Assembly (NCBI RefSeq): GCF_011752935.1
Contig: NZ_VWWO01000002.1
Coordinates: 62,001-126,000 of the forward strand
Direction: 5' to 3'
Origin: Chitinophaga sp. Cy-1792
Lineage (GTDB): Bacteria; Bacteroidota; Bacteroidia; Chitinophagales; Chitinophagaceae
Length of the DNA: 64,000 nucleotides
The notes beneath the pieces are model-generated. The model had not been told where the DNA came from. It worked only from the letters and a program-made list of their open reading frames with translations, and searched no databases. Positions 44,523 to 54,405 of this stretch are shown piece by piece (the stretch's first letter is position 1; each line of letters opens with the position of its first letter). The position numbers were made by a program, and so were the translations under genes.

Positions 44523-44842
44523 TGAAACGCCCGGCATTGGATAACTTGAAGTCATATGCTGTAAAATGGAATAATCGTTTCCCATTGGACAAATGGTTCA
44601 GGAAAAAATACCAGGTAGGATTTGGCACGGCCGCTCATCGTGAGCTGTGCCAGATCAATATCCTGGTCGAATACCTGGAAGAGCTGGCCTTTGAGGAATC
44701 ACGGGAATTCTATTTGAACCAGAAAGAGAATGAAAAAGAATTGAAAGAAGGTATCTGGATAAAAGAACGCAAGGATCCTGAACAGGAAAATAAACTTTTC
44801 GTTGACCTGTCCAATATCGATTTAAACACTATTCAATATTAA
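44522..44842 (+). CDS. Second tail assembly chaperone candidate
   Basis: A 106-residue charged helical protein (FEESREFYLNQKENEKELKE, first Phe to last Glu) immediately before the tape measure. It starts at the TAATG overlap, so its translation is coupled. In other tail systems the two chaperones are made by frameshifting; here they appear as separate reading frames. Confidence 0.55.
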   Translation: MKRPALDNLKSYAVKWNNRFPLDKWFRKKYQVGFGTAAHRELCQINILVEYLEELAFEESREFYLNQKENEKELKEGIWIKERKDPEQENKLFVDLSNIDLNTIQY

Positions 44843-44846
44843 TCTT

Positions 44847-46931
44847 ATGGCTGGAGAAAACAGTATTCAAGTTACGATTAGTAATGGTGGAACAGACCTG
44901 ACAGCCTATCTCGTAAAGTTGCAGAAACAGGCAACAGACACCAACAGGAAGTTACAGGATGATGGAAAAGTGCAGAACAGAATCGCACAAGACCAGCTGA
45001 AACTGCTCAACGACCAGTTGAACACTCTCACTAAACTGAGCAATCTCGAAATCACTATGGCTCGCCGCCGGAATGATTTTTACCGGGATCAACGACAGGC
45101 AGAACTGGATTTGCAGCGCATACGTGCAAAAAATGTGTTCTCCGCAAATGTATCTAACCCTTTATCCCTCTCAGGTGTAGGTCGGGTAGACTGGAGTTAT
45201 TCCACCAGCCGGCAAAACATGGGCCTGGATGCAGGACGCCAGGGTTCTGAGCAATTTGATGAACTGACACGTGCAGTAAACGATACTACAGATGCCATCA
45301 GAAATGCCTCACAATTGCAGATTAACCAGATGTCCTCCAGTTCAACTTCTATCGTAGCCGCTATTGAAGCGGTGAAAGAGGAAGTGAAAAATCTGGGCGG
45401 TAGCATTTCTGGCGCCGGTGGTAGTGGCGGCGGAGGAGGAGACGGTCCGGATCTGGATGGATACCGGTACGATAAAGCTGAATTGGCCCAGCACCTGATC
45501 AGTAACCCTGGCAGGTCTCCTCGAAATGCGGCAGCAAGGCTTTCATTTCTTGCTGCGAAAAACAATCCTGATACCTATACCGGTCTCGCATCAATGGCGG
45601 CGGAGCAGTATACTAACTATAGCAACGCTGAGAATAGTTTCCAGAAAATCAAATATAATTCGGAAAATATCTGGGGAGGCGTAGGTGCAGTGGCTGGTGC
45701 AGCAATAGGGTTCTTTGCGGGTAACCCGGTAATCGGTGGTATGGCAGGATACCAGATTGGTAAATCATTGGGAGGTGCCGTCGGAGAACAAGATCAGAAA
45801 AAAGCCATTGCGCAGCAAGAGTTTCAGGAGCAGATTAATTATCTGAACGGACTTACAGGTGGCGCCGGCAACATTGAAATACCTACCCTCAACCAGTATG
45901 GTATTAGCCGTAAAGAAGTAGCCCAGATAAAAGGCGAAATGGCCAAGAACAGCAGCATGGCCGACTCGAACAGGTATACCAGAGAAGCCGTAAGTCTCAA
46001 CAAGGCCTACTCCCTTCCGATGGATAAACTGACAGAGGTAGTATCACTGCAAGGTACCAATAAGGACGGCTATAACTCCCTGACAGGCTTTGTGAGCAGG
46101 TTCGCAGATAAAAGTGTGAAATCAGGCATGCTTAAGTCCAATGATTACACCGGACTAGCAGATCTCATCGGCAAACATACTACGTTGCAAAAGGCATTTC
46201 TGGAAAACCAGCTGTATATGCCTACCGGAAGAACCGCTGATATTATGGGCCGGTTTCAGGCAGTGGGTGGTATGTTCAGCATGACAGATCCCCGTGGAAT
46301 GAGCAATGCGATGGCGGTACAGGAAGGTTTGTCGCACCCAGGCTCGGAAGTAATGGACACGATGTCTTTTGCTGCCCTGCGAAGTATCGCACCTAATGCA
46401 GGCATGTTCGAGTTGATGAAGATGAAAGAGCAGGGCCTCGGTGGCGACCACGGTATCGAATACATGAATGCCATGCTGAAGATGTCCCATAAAATGGGGA
46501 ATGATGATTATGGCAAGGCCTTTGTCGCAGAGGCTTTCCCTAACATGCCACTGGCGGCTGCAGAAGAATTGTACAACAACACTGATGCCTTTAAAGGAGC
46601 TACCAATAATGAGTACCTGGACAAATTTATCAATAGTAATAAGATTGACAATCTTGCCAGGGGTAATACCACCCAGATGAATCGGGAAACGGCAGAAAGC
46701 AGGGATGAAAAGCTGAAAGGTATCGCCGAAGAAAAGAAGGTGCTGGATCCAAATGCCACCGCTGCCCAGATTGCTGCTGCCATCACAACCGTATTTGAAG
46801 GAGCTACCATTAAGCTGGATAACGGTGAAATATCGTTCAATAAAACACCGGCAAAATCCAATGAGAAATCATTGACTGGTAAAGCATTCCAGAATTCTCT
46901 GCAATGGTATTCCAACCATGTGATGTTGTAG
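44847..46931 (+). CDS. Tape measure protein
   Basis: A 694-residue protein. The N-terminal 130 residues are a coiled coil (LQKQATDTNRKLQDDGKV), then a GGSGGGGG linker near residue 195 and a glycine-zipper-like hydrophobic stretch GGVGAVAGAAIGFFAGNPVI (first Gly to last Ile) near residues 275-305 that may contact a host membrane. A helical C-terminal half follows. It lies after the chaperones, as expected. By the usual 0.15 nm per residue it would set a tail of roughly 100 nm, an estimate only. Confidence 0.8.
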   Translation: MAGENSIQVTISNGGTDLTAYLVKLQKQATDTNRKLQDDGKVQNRIAQDQLKLLNDQLNTLTKLSNLEITMARRRNDFYRDQRQAELDLQRIRAKNVFSANVSNPLSLSGVGRVDWSYSTSRQNMGLDAGRQGSEQFDELTRAVNDTTDAIRNASQLQINQMSSSSTSIVAAIEAVKEEVKNLGGSISGAGGSGGGGGDGPDLDGYRYDKAELAQHLISNPGRSPRNAAARLSFLAAKNNPDTYTGLASMAAEQYTNYSNAENSFQKIKYNSENIWGGVGAVAGAAIGFFAGNPVIGGMAGYQIGKSLGGAVGEQDQKKAIAQQEFQEQINYLNGLTGGAGNIEIPTLNQYGISRKEVAQIKGEMAKNSSMADSNRYTREAVSLNKAYSLPMDKLTEVVSLQGTNKDGYNSLTGFVSRFADKSVKSGMLKSNDYTGLADLIGKHTTLQKAFLENQLYMPTGRTADIMGRFQAVGGMFSMTDPRGMSNAMAVQEGLSHPGSEVMDTMSFAALRSIAPNAGMFELMKMKEQGLGGDHGIEYMNAMLKMSHKMGNDDYGKAFVAEAFPNMPLAAAEELYNNTDAFKGATNNEYLDKFINSNKIDNLARGNTTQMNRETAESRDEKLKGIAEEKKVLDPNATAAQIAAAITTVFEGATIKLDNGEISFNKTPAKSNEKSLTGKAFQNSLQWYSNHVML

Positions 46932-46952
46932 GATGACGACTAAATTTTAGAT

Positions 46953-49900
46953 ATGAACGACAGAATTTATATCATAACACACACAAATCCCGCATTAAAA
47001 ACCCTGGGTGATTTTGTGAAAGCGCCAGAGTCGCCCGCTGCGGCCTATCGTAACGATATTGAAGCGTTTGGTAAAGTTTTAAATGACCAGGGAGTCAGCA
47101 ACACATCGGCTATTATTGCCGCTCATCTGCTGGATGAGGACCGTAAAAAGGAACAGGAAAAGGTAGATAATAAGAGGTTTGAAGAGCTGATACTTCTGCC
47201 ATATACCAAGGTAGCAGTGGAAGTCGCTAAAATAGACAGATGTGCTTTAATGACAGAAGGTATCGAAATTGTCAGCAATGATATCACCATGTTTAAAGCT
47301 GATAAACTGGCGGAACTGGAATCAGACGACGGTTACAAAAGGGCTGTAGACCTGGATACTGTGGATAATATGAATTGGCTTGGGCAAGCGATGCAACGGT
47401 ATCCTGGCGCTACTGTCTGGATCTGGACGAAAGCTTTGTCTGATTTTGATTCAGAAACAAAGAATGGGAAAATATTTGACCTCACGCCTTATATCATCCG
47501 CCTATCCACCAGTGTAACCAGGTCTGGTGGTGGACGCTTTCAGCTATCGCTGGCGCCTATACGCTGTGAAATGGTGAATAATGCCTGGGTGCTGCGAACA
47601 GCGGACCGCAAAGACTTCGACCTGTCAGGTAATAACGGTCAGCAGCAGTTCTTTGCCAATTCAAATATGTTCAAAGTAAACGGAGCAGTGGGTAGTGATG
47701 GTTCCCGGGCTTTGACCAGAAGTACTTTCCTCTTCAATAACATTATCACCCCTAACGATGTTGTTTTCATCCGCCTGGAAACCCTGGAAATGGAGAAGGA
47801 CCAACGTGAAAAGGATCAAATGGCTGACATCATCAGTAAAAAAAATCTTCCCGGCCGTATCTATGATATGATCGGCCTGGTGGATAAAACGAATATCAGC
47901 ATAAATGGAGGCAACAACGATGTGAGTATTGATGTAACAGGACGCGACCTTTCTAAGTTGATCTATGATGACGGCACCTACTTCTTCCCCAACGAATTTG
48001 CAAACGGGAAACAGGCAATGCCTGGAACAGCCGCCAACGATGATCCGTTGATGGCCAGGGTAAATAGCAAACAAGCATTGCCATTACTTGGAACTTACCA
48101 TTTCAGGACGCCGGAAAACATTATCCAGTTCATTATTCAGCAACTCTCAACGATTAAGATCGTTCCTGATGACCTGTTTAGTGCATATAAAGAAAAAGGT
48201 GAAAGGTTGAATACAAGGTTTAACCCGGTGCCTGCAAATGTTGACTTCAATGAACAGCTGAGAGGGAAGCTGAATGTGCATAAAAAGATAGTAATCGATC
48301 GTTTTAAAAGTATCCGCAGGCAACAGGGACTGGCATATGATGATCCTGGTGTCGAAACTAAAAAGTTAGAGGAAGCATTTTCGGAAGTAGTACGCTATTT
48401 CAAGCATATCCGGGAAAAGAAGGTACGTAAAGTAACTGGTAATAAAACCACGGGATGGAAAAAAAACATCTACGTGAAGAAAGGTGGTGGAAATGAGGAA
48501 GTGCCGGAAGACAGGTTACCTTCCTATCTGGTTACGGATGTATATGCTTTCATTAACCACGAGGATCCCACCATGAAATCGTTCTACGCCGATGTCTGGA
48601 TGCCAGAGGTAGATGCCTATATAGATTTGGAAAGCAGTCAGCCGGCATATAAGCCCGAGGTGATAGAAACAGCAGCCAGAGGAATCTGGCAAATCGTAAA
48701 GCTCGTTACAGATGATGGCATCCGCAACCGTATTTTGATTGACAGCTCACTGTCAACCGCATCCGGAAGTTTGATCAATTTCTTTAGAAAGGTATGCCAG
48801 CATCCTTTTTTAGAGTTTCAAATGGATACCTATGGTGACATGTTTTACATCATGCTGCGGAAGCCGCCATTTGACCGTAAGTCTATTTTAAGCGCGCTGA
48901 AAGGCAGCAGCAGAACGGAGAAAACAAAAGGCGGAGCAGATGGTGAATCGACTACTACCACGTTCAGGAAACCGGTGGTCGTAACTATTGAAACAACACA
49001 GGTGCTGGCAGAGTCACTCGAATTCTCAGATGCTGAAGCAGTGTCCTGGTACCAGTTGATTCCGAGGTCCAGCCCGTTCGGACGTTCTAATGCCATGGCT
49101 ATGTCTATGATCCCTGCGCTGTATTTTAAAGAATATGCAGAGTACTTCGGTTCCCGCGCTATGCAACTTACACATAATTACCTGCCTGCTACCTTCTTCA
49201 ATGGAGGTTCCGAAACGGATATGAATGTGATAGAGTCGCAAGCTGTATTCGATCTCAAACATATGATCGAATCCACTGCCTACCTACCTTTTACGAGGCA
49301 GGGGACTATCACGATCCTGCGCGACAGGAGAATAAAAGCGGGCAACTTTATTAGATTTGAGCCTACTGGCGAAATATTTTTCGTTGAAGGTGTACAACAT
49401 AACCTGGTAGTAACTGATACCGGTGTAGATGCCACTACGTCCATACAGGTAAGTCGAGGAATGGTGGAGCAGTTGATTTACGGATTACCCGCAGAGGATA
49501 TCCCCGGCGCAGCAGATTCCGGAAATACATATGTTTCTTATTTCAACATCATTGAAACCATCTCTGAAAAAAAATATGCTGAATTAAGAGGAAATAAAGC
49601 AACGGAGCCTGTTGCAGACACAAACAAGCCTGCTCCAGCCGCTACTGCGAAAACTACAGCGGAAAATGATGTAAAAAAAGAAACTACATCCACATCAGGT
49701 CGTACAGGACGAAGAGGAGAATTGGATAGTCGTAACGAAATCAGCCCTGGTGTGCTGGAGCGGTATCCGGAAAAACAATGGCCGATCATCCGTGATTTCA
49801 TTCGTGAAATAAATAACACTACAGATTACTGGGTGATCATCATTCCAGATGCAGGTCCGAGAACATATGAGGATCAGGTCAGGTTACACAATAAGAACAA

Positions 49901-50426
49901 GAAGAACGCCCGCCCGGGTACCAGCAGGCATGAGAAAAGTGCCGCACTGGATATCTCTCTCCGTCATAAAATAACGAGGGCAGTGATCTCTAAGAGCTCG
50001 TCGCTGAGTGCATGGCGTGCATCGAAGGTAGTACAGGCAGGTGACAGGGTTGGAATGCAATGGACTGATGGCAGAGGATATGGGAACTTCGCAAGCAGTA
50101 GTGGTACGCCATACTATGACCCGGTGCATTTTCAGATCAAGGATACTGTACTGGCAGCATTGGCTAAAGGTGAAACACCTAAACGCTCCGATCCGCCTAA
50201 AGAGGTGCTCAACACAGAACAATCCGCACCGGTAGAAAAGAATGTTTCCAATATTGAAGATGTGTTTAAATACTTCAAAGTAAATAAACCGGTATTTAAC
50301 TATTTCCTGAACCGGCTCCAGATGAATCCGCTGTACCAGACGCTAAATAGTGCTGATATGCGGGTGGTAGGCGACGATGACGCTACTCCATTTGAAGTAA
50401 CTGCCAAACGGATCAAAAAACAATAA
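46953..50426 (+). CDS. Baseplate hub protein fused to an M15-type peptidase
   Basis: A 1157-residue protein. The first 850 residues look like a phage tail hub (gp27/gpD type; VRFSISL-like strands such as GGRFQLSLAPIRCEMV and LSINGGNNDVSIDVTGRDLS). The C-terminal domain, about 945-1070, is an M15-family (D,D-carboxypeptidase or L,D-peptidase) fold. SRHEKSAALD carries the SxHxxGxAxD zinc motif with His993 and Asp1000, and PVHFQ gives the third ligand His1059. A Gly of the motif is Ser here. The peptidase probably opens peptidoglycan when the tube enters. Confidence 0.8.
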   Translation: MNDRIYIITHTNPALKTLGDFVKAPESPAAAYRNDIEAFGKVLNDQGVSNTSAIIAAHLLDEDRKKEQEKVDNKRFEELILLPYTKVAVEVAKIDRCALMTEGIEIVSNDITMFKADKLAELESDDGYKRAVDLDTVDNMNWLGQAMQRYPGATVWIWTKALSDFDSETKNGKIFDLTPYIIRLSTSVTRSGGGRFQLSLAPIRCEMVNNAWVLRTADRKDFDLSGNNGQQQFFANSNMFKVNGAVGSDGSRALTRSTFLFNNIITPNDVVFIRLETLEMEKDQREKDQMADIISKKNLPGRIYDMIGLVDKTNISINGGNNDVSIDVTGRDLSKLIYDDGTYFFPNEFANGKQAMPGTAANDDPLMARVNSKQALPLLGTYHFRTPENIIQFIIQQLSTIKIVPDDLFSAYKEKGERLNTRFNPVPANVDFNEQLRGKLNVHKKIVIDRFKSIRRQQGLAYDDPGVETKKLEEAFSEVVRYFKHIREKKVRKVTGNKTTGWKKNIYVKKGGGNEEVPEDRLPSYLVTDVYAFINHEDPTMKSFYADVWMPEVDAYIDLESSQPAYKPEVIETAARGIWQIVKLVTDDGIRNRILIDSSLSTASGSLINFFRKVCQHPFLEFQMDTYGDMFYIMLRKPPFDRKSILSALKGSSRTEKTKGGADGESTTTTFRKPVVVTIETTQVLAESLEFSDAEAVSWYQLIPRSSPFGRSNAMAMSMIPALYFKEYAEYFGSRAMQLTHNYLPATFFNGGSETDMNVIESQAVFDLKHMIESTAYLPFTRQGTITILRDRRIKAGNFIRFEPTGEIFFVEGVQHNLVVTDTGVDATTSIQVSRGMVEQLIYGLPAEDIPGAADSGNTYVSYFNIIETISEKKYAELRGNKATEPVADTNKPAPAATAKTTAENDVKKETTSTSGRTGRRGELDSRNEISPGVLERYPEKQWPIIRDFIREINNTTDYWVIIIPDAGPRTYEDQVRLHNKNKKNARPGTSRHEKSAALDISLRHKITRAVISKSSSLSAWRASKVVQAGDRVGMQWTDGRGYGNFASSSGTPYYDPVHFQIKDTVLAALAKGETPKRSDPPKEVLNTEQSAPVEKNVSNIEDVFKYFKVNKPVFNYFLNRLQMNPLYQTLNSADMRVVGDDDATPFEVTAKRIKKQ

Positions 50427-50436
50427 ATATTTTCTT

Positions 50437-51279
50437 ATGTCATACACACTTGGCAGAACACCATTGTCTGACCTCAAATACGCGATAGGGATTGCCTATG
50501 TTGCTATTCCCACTGATATTGACAGAGAGCTATACATACAGGATTGTTTCAGAAATCACACCATCAGTGTTTGGGGAGATGACGGGAGTTTTATGAACCG
50601 GTTACCGGTTTCCCCGGAGGTAATGAATCACCTGGAATTTCCGGCAACGGTTGATAAGCTGGGCTCTCCGGTGGTTTATGTTACAGAGGAAAGTCAGAGT
50701 CAGCCACTCGTTATAGCCAGATTCCTGGCTTCGGAGCAAATGGGTGACAACACAGAGTGGGACATGAAGTGGTCTCGCACTTTGGAAGATGCGTATGTTG
50801 ATATACACGGTTCACCAAAGAATAGAAACCTGGTGTTATCTGTTAACGGTGGGGAAGCTGAAGGTACTATGATGCTGCTCGTAAATGGTAAGCAGAATGG
50901 TCAGTTATCCACTATGGTAAAGGGAAGCATGGTTTGCAGCACGTCTGAGGAAGTTTCGTTTCGTCAACAGGGGGCTTTTAGAAGTACAACTGTTGATAGA
51001 ACCGCTGAATCAGGAGATGACAGTAAAGCTGCAGTATTTGAGCAATACCCGGGCCAGAATATTTTTAAGGGTGAAAAGTTTATCATCAATAGTGGGGAAG
51101 AACCATTGGTACTCGGAAATAAATTAAAGAGCTTTTTGTCTGATCTTATTGATGAACTGAGTAAAACTACTGTCGCTACTGCTATTGGTCAGCAACCATT
51201 ATTGAATGCAACGCAGATTGCAGCTTTCAAAAATAAGACCGATGATTTTCTGAGTAATGTTGGATTTATAAATAAATAA
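50437..51279 (+). CDS. Spike or hub-spike protein (gpV-like)
   Basis: A 280-residue protein after the hub. It has an OB-fold-like start (SVWGDDGSFMNRLPVSPEVM, first Ser to last Met) then a beta-rich region and a C-terminal helical tail LGNKLKSFLSDLIDELSKTT (first Leu to last Thr), a pattern found in baseplate spike proteins. It is probably the needle under the tube tip. No PAAR-type tip gene was found. Assigned by size, position and C-terminal pattern. Confidence 0.6.
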   Translation: MSYTLGRTPLSDLKYAIGIAYVAIPTDIDRELYIQDCFRNHTISVWGDDGSFMNRLPVSPEVMNHLEFPATVDKLGSPVVYVTEESQSQPLVIARFLASEQMGDNTEWDMKWSRTLEDAYVDIHGSPKNRNLVLSVNGGEAEGTMMLLVNGKQNGQLSTMVKGSMVCSTSEEVSFRQQGAFRSTTVDRTAESGDDSKAAVFEQYPGQNIFKGEKFIINSGEEPLVLGNKLKSFLSDLIDELSKTTVATAIGQQPLLNATQIAAFKNKTDDFLSNVGFINK

Positions 51280-51286
51280 TTAATCT

Positions 51287-51529
51287 ATGCCGTTAATCCC
51301 AAAGAAATTTTCAGAAAGCCTCAAGGCGCAAATTCAAAGTGCCAATAACCAGAAACAGGAAGATGCCTCAGCTGCTATCACCGCTCATTGTGAATACCTG
51401 GAATCAGCTGTATACAATGCCATGCGAAGCATTACCATCACCATTCCACCTGGAGCCATTATCGTACAAACAGCGATGGGGCCGGCCGCCAATGTGACAC
51501 CGATTGTTTTAGAATCAACTGTAAAATAG
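51287..51529 (+). CDS. Small protein after the spike gene
   Basis: An 80-residue protein with a helical N-terminal half (AQIQSANNQKQEDASAAITA) and a strand-rich C-terminal half (ITITIPPGAIIVQTAMG). It lies between the spike and the next baseplate gene, 7 bases from the spike stop, and its stop codon is directly followed by the next start. It could be a small tail-tip or assembly protein. Function unknown. Confidence 0.55.
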   Translation: MPLIPKKFSESLKAQIQSANNQKQEDASAAITAHCEYLESAVYNAMRSITITIPPGAIIVQTAMGPAANVTPIVLESTVK

Positions 51530-52297
51530 ATGAGTATACAAACCGCAGTGCAAACCAGAGATGCACTGCTAGAACAAAGCGGCAGGGAAGGCATAAATGT
51601 AATGTACCCCACAGAGTTTGAACAATACATTTGTGCACTTGAACTGGTGGATGGAGATGGGAGTACGCTGAAGTATTTCATATTCCCCGTAATGCCTTCC
51701 AGTCTGGAAGAATCGCAGCCCAAACCAACTATTTTCAAACGGTCATTGGGTGGCATTGTAGCTATGTCCAGTACTACTTTTTCGCCAGTGGACATTTCCC
51801 TGTCAGGAACGTTTGGACGAAAGTTTAGAATCCTTCTGGGATCCAACTTCACAGACTTTGTCAGTTCTTTCAGAAAACCCAAAGGTGCTAACCTGTTGGA
51901 AAAGGTGAAAGATGCTGCCAGACAGGTTTTTGACGATCGTGTTAAAACGGGGTATGGCTGCCTGAAAGTAATGGAGGAGCTGATACAGGATGCAGACAGG
52001 GTGGATGAAAAAGGCCCCAGGTTTCTTATCTTCTATAACCTCGCCTTTGGCAACAGCTATTATGTAAAACCCATGTCATTCAAAATATCGATGACAGAGG
52101 AAAATAACATGTTACATAATTACACCCTTGCCCTGAAGGCGATTGCACCACTGGCAGCAGGCGGCTATTCCGCAAAAAGATATATGGAACTGGAAGCAGC
52201 ACATCAGGTACAGGAAAAGATGGACTCGACTGTTAATCAACTGGCAGGCATATTAAACATTAAAAATGATCAACTTAAATACCTTAATGAACTTTGA
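51530..52297 (+). CDS. Baseplate or tube-initiator protein
   Basis: A 255-residue protein. The N-terminal block LKYFIFPVMPSSLEESQPKP (first Leu to last Pro) followed by GIVAMSSTTFSPVDISLSGT (first Gly to last Thr) resembles tube-initiator or baseplate-hub proteins with a tube-like fold. The helical C-terminus is involved in the 11-base overlap with the next gene. It lies where the tail baseplate assembly genes should be. Confidence 0.55.
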   Translation: MSIQTAVQTRDALLEQSGREGINVMYPTEFEQYICALELVDGDGSTLKYFIFPVMPSSLEESQPKPTIFKRSLGGIVAMSSTTFSPVDISLSGTFGRKFRILLGSNFTDFVSSFRKPKGANLLEKVKDAARQVFDDRVKTGYGCLKVMEELIQDADRVDEKGPRFLIFYNLAFGNSYYVKPMSFKISMTEENNMLHNYTLALKAIAPLAAGGYSAKRYMELEAAHQVQEKMDSTVNQLAGILNIKNDQLKYLNEL

Positions 52298-53195
52298 GCG
52301 TATTACCGGGAAGTCTATCCGCGACTATTTTCAACGGGCGCTCAGCTTCTTTCAGTATGATTATCCGCTCCTGGCAGCTTACTACGCTGGTAACCTAAAC
52401 AGTGTAAAAAGTGATCCGTTCGCCAGCCTTACAGCATTGGAATCGGAAACCCAGATCTATCTGACAGTATTCCAGACATATGGCAAACAATTCACGAACA
52501 GCCAATGGTGGTACCTGCTGGAACAAGTCGAGAACATTGACAACCGGCTCAAAACGGTTAGGAATATTAATCGATGGGCCCGTTCTACCCGAGGGATCGC
52601 AGCATACGATGCACAAATGAACTTTGATTATGTGATGCCTGCCGGACAAACACTGGAGCGGATTTCAAAAGATCTTCTTAAAGATACCTTGTCAGAAGAT
52701 GATTGGGCAGATATTGCTATCCGCAATAACATTCGTGAGGAAGATTACACGCCTGATGGTGGTGTGAGCCTGAAACTGACAGTACCACGCAGCGGAGGAG
52801 CGATAAATGTGGCTGCAGTAGTAGATTCTATGGAGGGAAAACGTATTCTCGGAAAAGATCTGCACAGAGCCCTTCAATTTGCTGATAATGACTTGCTCGC
52901 ACTTTCTGAAGATGATACCGTATTTCAGAGTGTGGAGATCCTGGCAGCGCTGAAGGTCAACGATAACCCACATGCTCCGAATGATGGTTTGCAAACAGCT
53001 GTAATTATTGGCGGCAACAGGGCATCGCTCAATTTTCCTGTGATCTCCCGGCAGATGACTGCCACCTTTGCATCTGATGATACACTGCAAGGATTTACCA
53101 TTAAAGAAATTAAAGTGGTAAATGACACCTTGCAGATCAATTACCAGGTGAGTACAAGATTGAATGAAACGATCGACGCTAGTATTACAATATAA
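52287..53195 (+). CDS. Baseplate protein with LysM-like middle region
   Basis: A 302-residue protein from the ATG at 52287 (an in-frame ATG at 52266 would deepen the overlap with the previous gene). Residues about 117-160 read like a LysM-type module (MPAGQTLERISKDLL ... WADIAIRNNI), which baseplate hub proteins of the gp53/XkdP type use to hold wedge and hub together. The strand-rich C-terminal part, from KRILGKDLHRALQFADND, might be the wedge-like gp25 portion. Placed just before gpJ. Confidence 0.6.
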   Translation: MNFERITGKSIRDYFQRALSFFQYDYPLLAAYYAGNLNSVKSDPFASLTALESETQIYLTVFQTYGKQFTNSQWWYLLEQVENIDNRLKTVRNINRWARSTRGIAAYDAQMNFDYVMPAGQTLERISKDLLKDTLSEDDWADIAIRNNIREEDYTPDGGVSLKLTVPRSGGAINVAAVVDSMEGKRILGKDLHRALQFADNDLLALSEDDTVFQSVEILAALKVNDNPHAPNDGLQTAVIIGGNRASLNFPVISRQMTATFASDDTLQGFTIKEIKVVNDTLQINYQVSTRLNETIDASITI

Positions 53196-53197
53196 TC

Positions 53198-54403
53198 ATG
53201 GCTCTGGATATTAAACCTTCCACCTCCGTTGAAAGGAGATTACTTTTCCTTGAAACACTGATTAATACCACGGATAAAGTAACCAAAGTAGCAGATAACT
53301 CTGTGCTTTCCGGTATCGCTACCGGTATATCCAAAATTGTGGGAAAAAGCGAAAAGGACATTGTGCTGGCACTAAGCCAGCTCTTTCCTGATACAGCATT
53401 TGGAACACAACTGGACGAAGTGGCTTTGAACTTTGGCGTAGCCCCTCGTATGGGAAGTCTTGGTGCTACCACTTACGTAAGAGTGATGGCAAACCCCGGA
53501 ACTCAATATAGTGCTACTATGCACTTTCCGACATCTACAGCGGGTATCCGTTTTGAATTTGAAGAAGATTTTACGGTGGGGGATGCCGGCTTTGCCTATG
53601 CAAAGGTCAGAAGCATTGAAAAAGGTGCTGCCACCAACGTGGAAGCATTGTCGATTGCCCGCTTAGCTCCAGCCCCCAGCGGACACCTCAATATTATCAA
53701 TGAAAGTCGTGCAGAATATGGTCGGGATACAGAGTCGGACGACTTCTTCCGTATCCGTATAAAAAATGGGGCAAACATCCTCGCACGTGGTACGCTGGCA
53801 ATGATGGAACAACTTTTTATCGCCATCAACCGGAAGGTACTGCGTGTGTTTCATTACGGCAACAGTAATTCCGGAAAAGTGGTACTGGGCATCGTAACAC
53901 AAGACGGATCAATTCTTACCAACACGGAAATGGATGACCTTTTGAAGAAAAGTGCTATGTATTTCTCTCTGACAGAATATAAACCCTTCGGAACAGAATA
54001 TTACGGTATTGAGTTGCAGAATGCGACTTATGCTCCAGTAGATATTTGCTTCCGCGTGGAGCTGGATAATTCTGTTAACCCGGATGATATTCGCAGGAAT
54101 ATTCAGGTAGTTATTTCCAAGTACCTCGATTTCCGTTACTTCGATCCATCTGTTATGCGTGTGGAATGGGATAACCTGCTACAAATTGTGAAAAATACAG
54201 CAGGCGTTAAATACGTGCCGGATCAGTATTTCTATCCGCGGACAGATCTGTCTATTGACCAGTTTGCTCTGCCACGCCTTCGGGGATTCCTGATGCTGGA
54301 CCTCGAAGGAAGGATCATTACCAACTTCAGCGGCACACTTTCCCCACTTTACTATCCAAACGTGATTGATCACGCTTACATGTCCACCATTTTAGATTTA
54401 TAA
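53198..54403 (+). CDS. Baseplate J-like wedge protein
   Basis: A 401-residue protein of gpJ/gp6 type. The SDDFFRIRIKNGANILARGT region (ESDDFFRIRI to ARGT) is the conserved wedge-dimerisation block, where phage J proteins read ESDDxxRxRI. It begins with a helical region (LALSQLFPDTAFGTQLDEVA from first Leu to last Ala) typical of the family. It forms the baseplate periphery with the next protein. Stop and start to neighbours are only 2-3 bases apart. Confidence 0.85.
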   Translation: MALDIKPSTSVERRLLFLETLINTTDKVTKVADNSVLSGIATGISKIVGKSEKDIVLALSQLFPDTAFGTQLDEVALNFGVAPRMGSLGATTYVRVMANPGTQYSATMHFPTSTAGIRFEFEEDFTVGDAGFAYAKVRSIEKGAATNVEALSIARLAPAPSGHLNIINESRAEYGRDTESDDFFRIRIKNGANILARGTLAMMEQLFIAINRKVLRVFHYGNSNSGKVVLGIVTQDGSILTNTEMDDLLKKSAMYFSLTEYKPFGTEYYGIELQNATYAPVDICFRVELDNSVNPDDIRRNIQVVISKYLDFRYFDPSVMRVEWDNLLQIVKNTAGVKYVPDQYFYPRTDLSIDQFALPRLRGFLMLDLEGRIITNFSGTLSPLYYPNVIDHAYMSTILDL

Positions 54404-54405
54404 TT

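Noticed and set aside
44500..44524. Programmed -1 frameshift between the two chaperone genes
   Set aside because: A TGA in the -1 frame at 44507-44509 and no slippery heptamer in the remaining 12 bases.
45700..45790. Transmembrane helices in the tape measure as evidence for a separate membrane protein
   Set aside because: The glycine-zipper stretch is usual in tape measure proteins and continues in frame on both sides.
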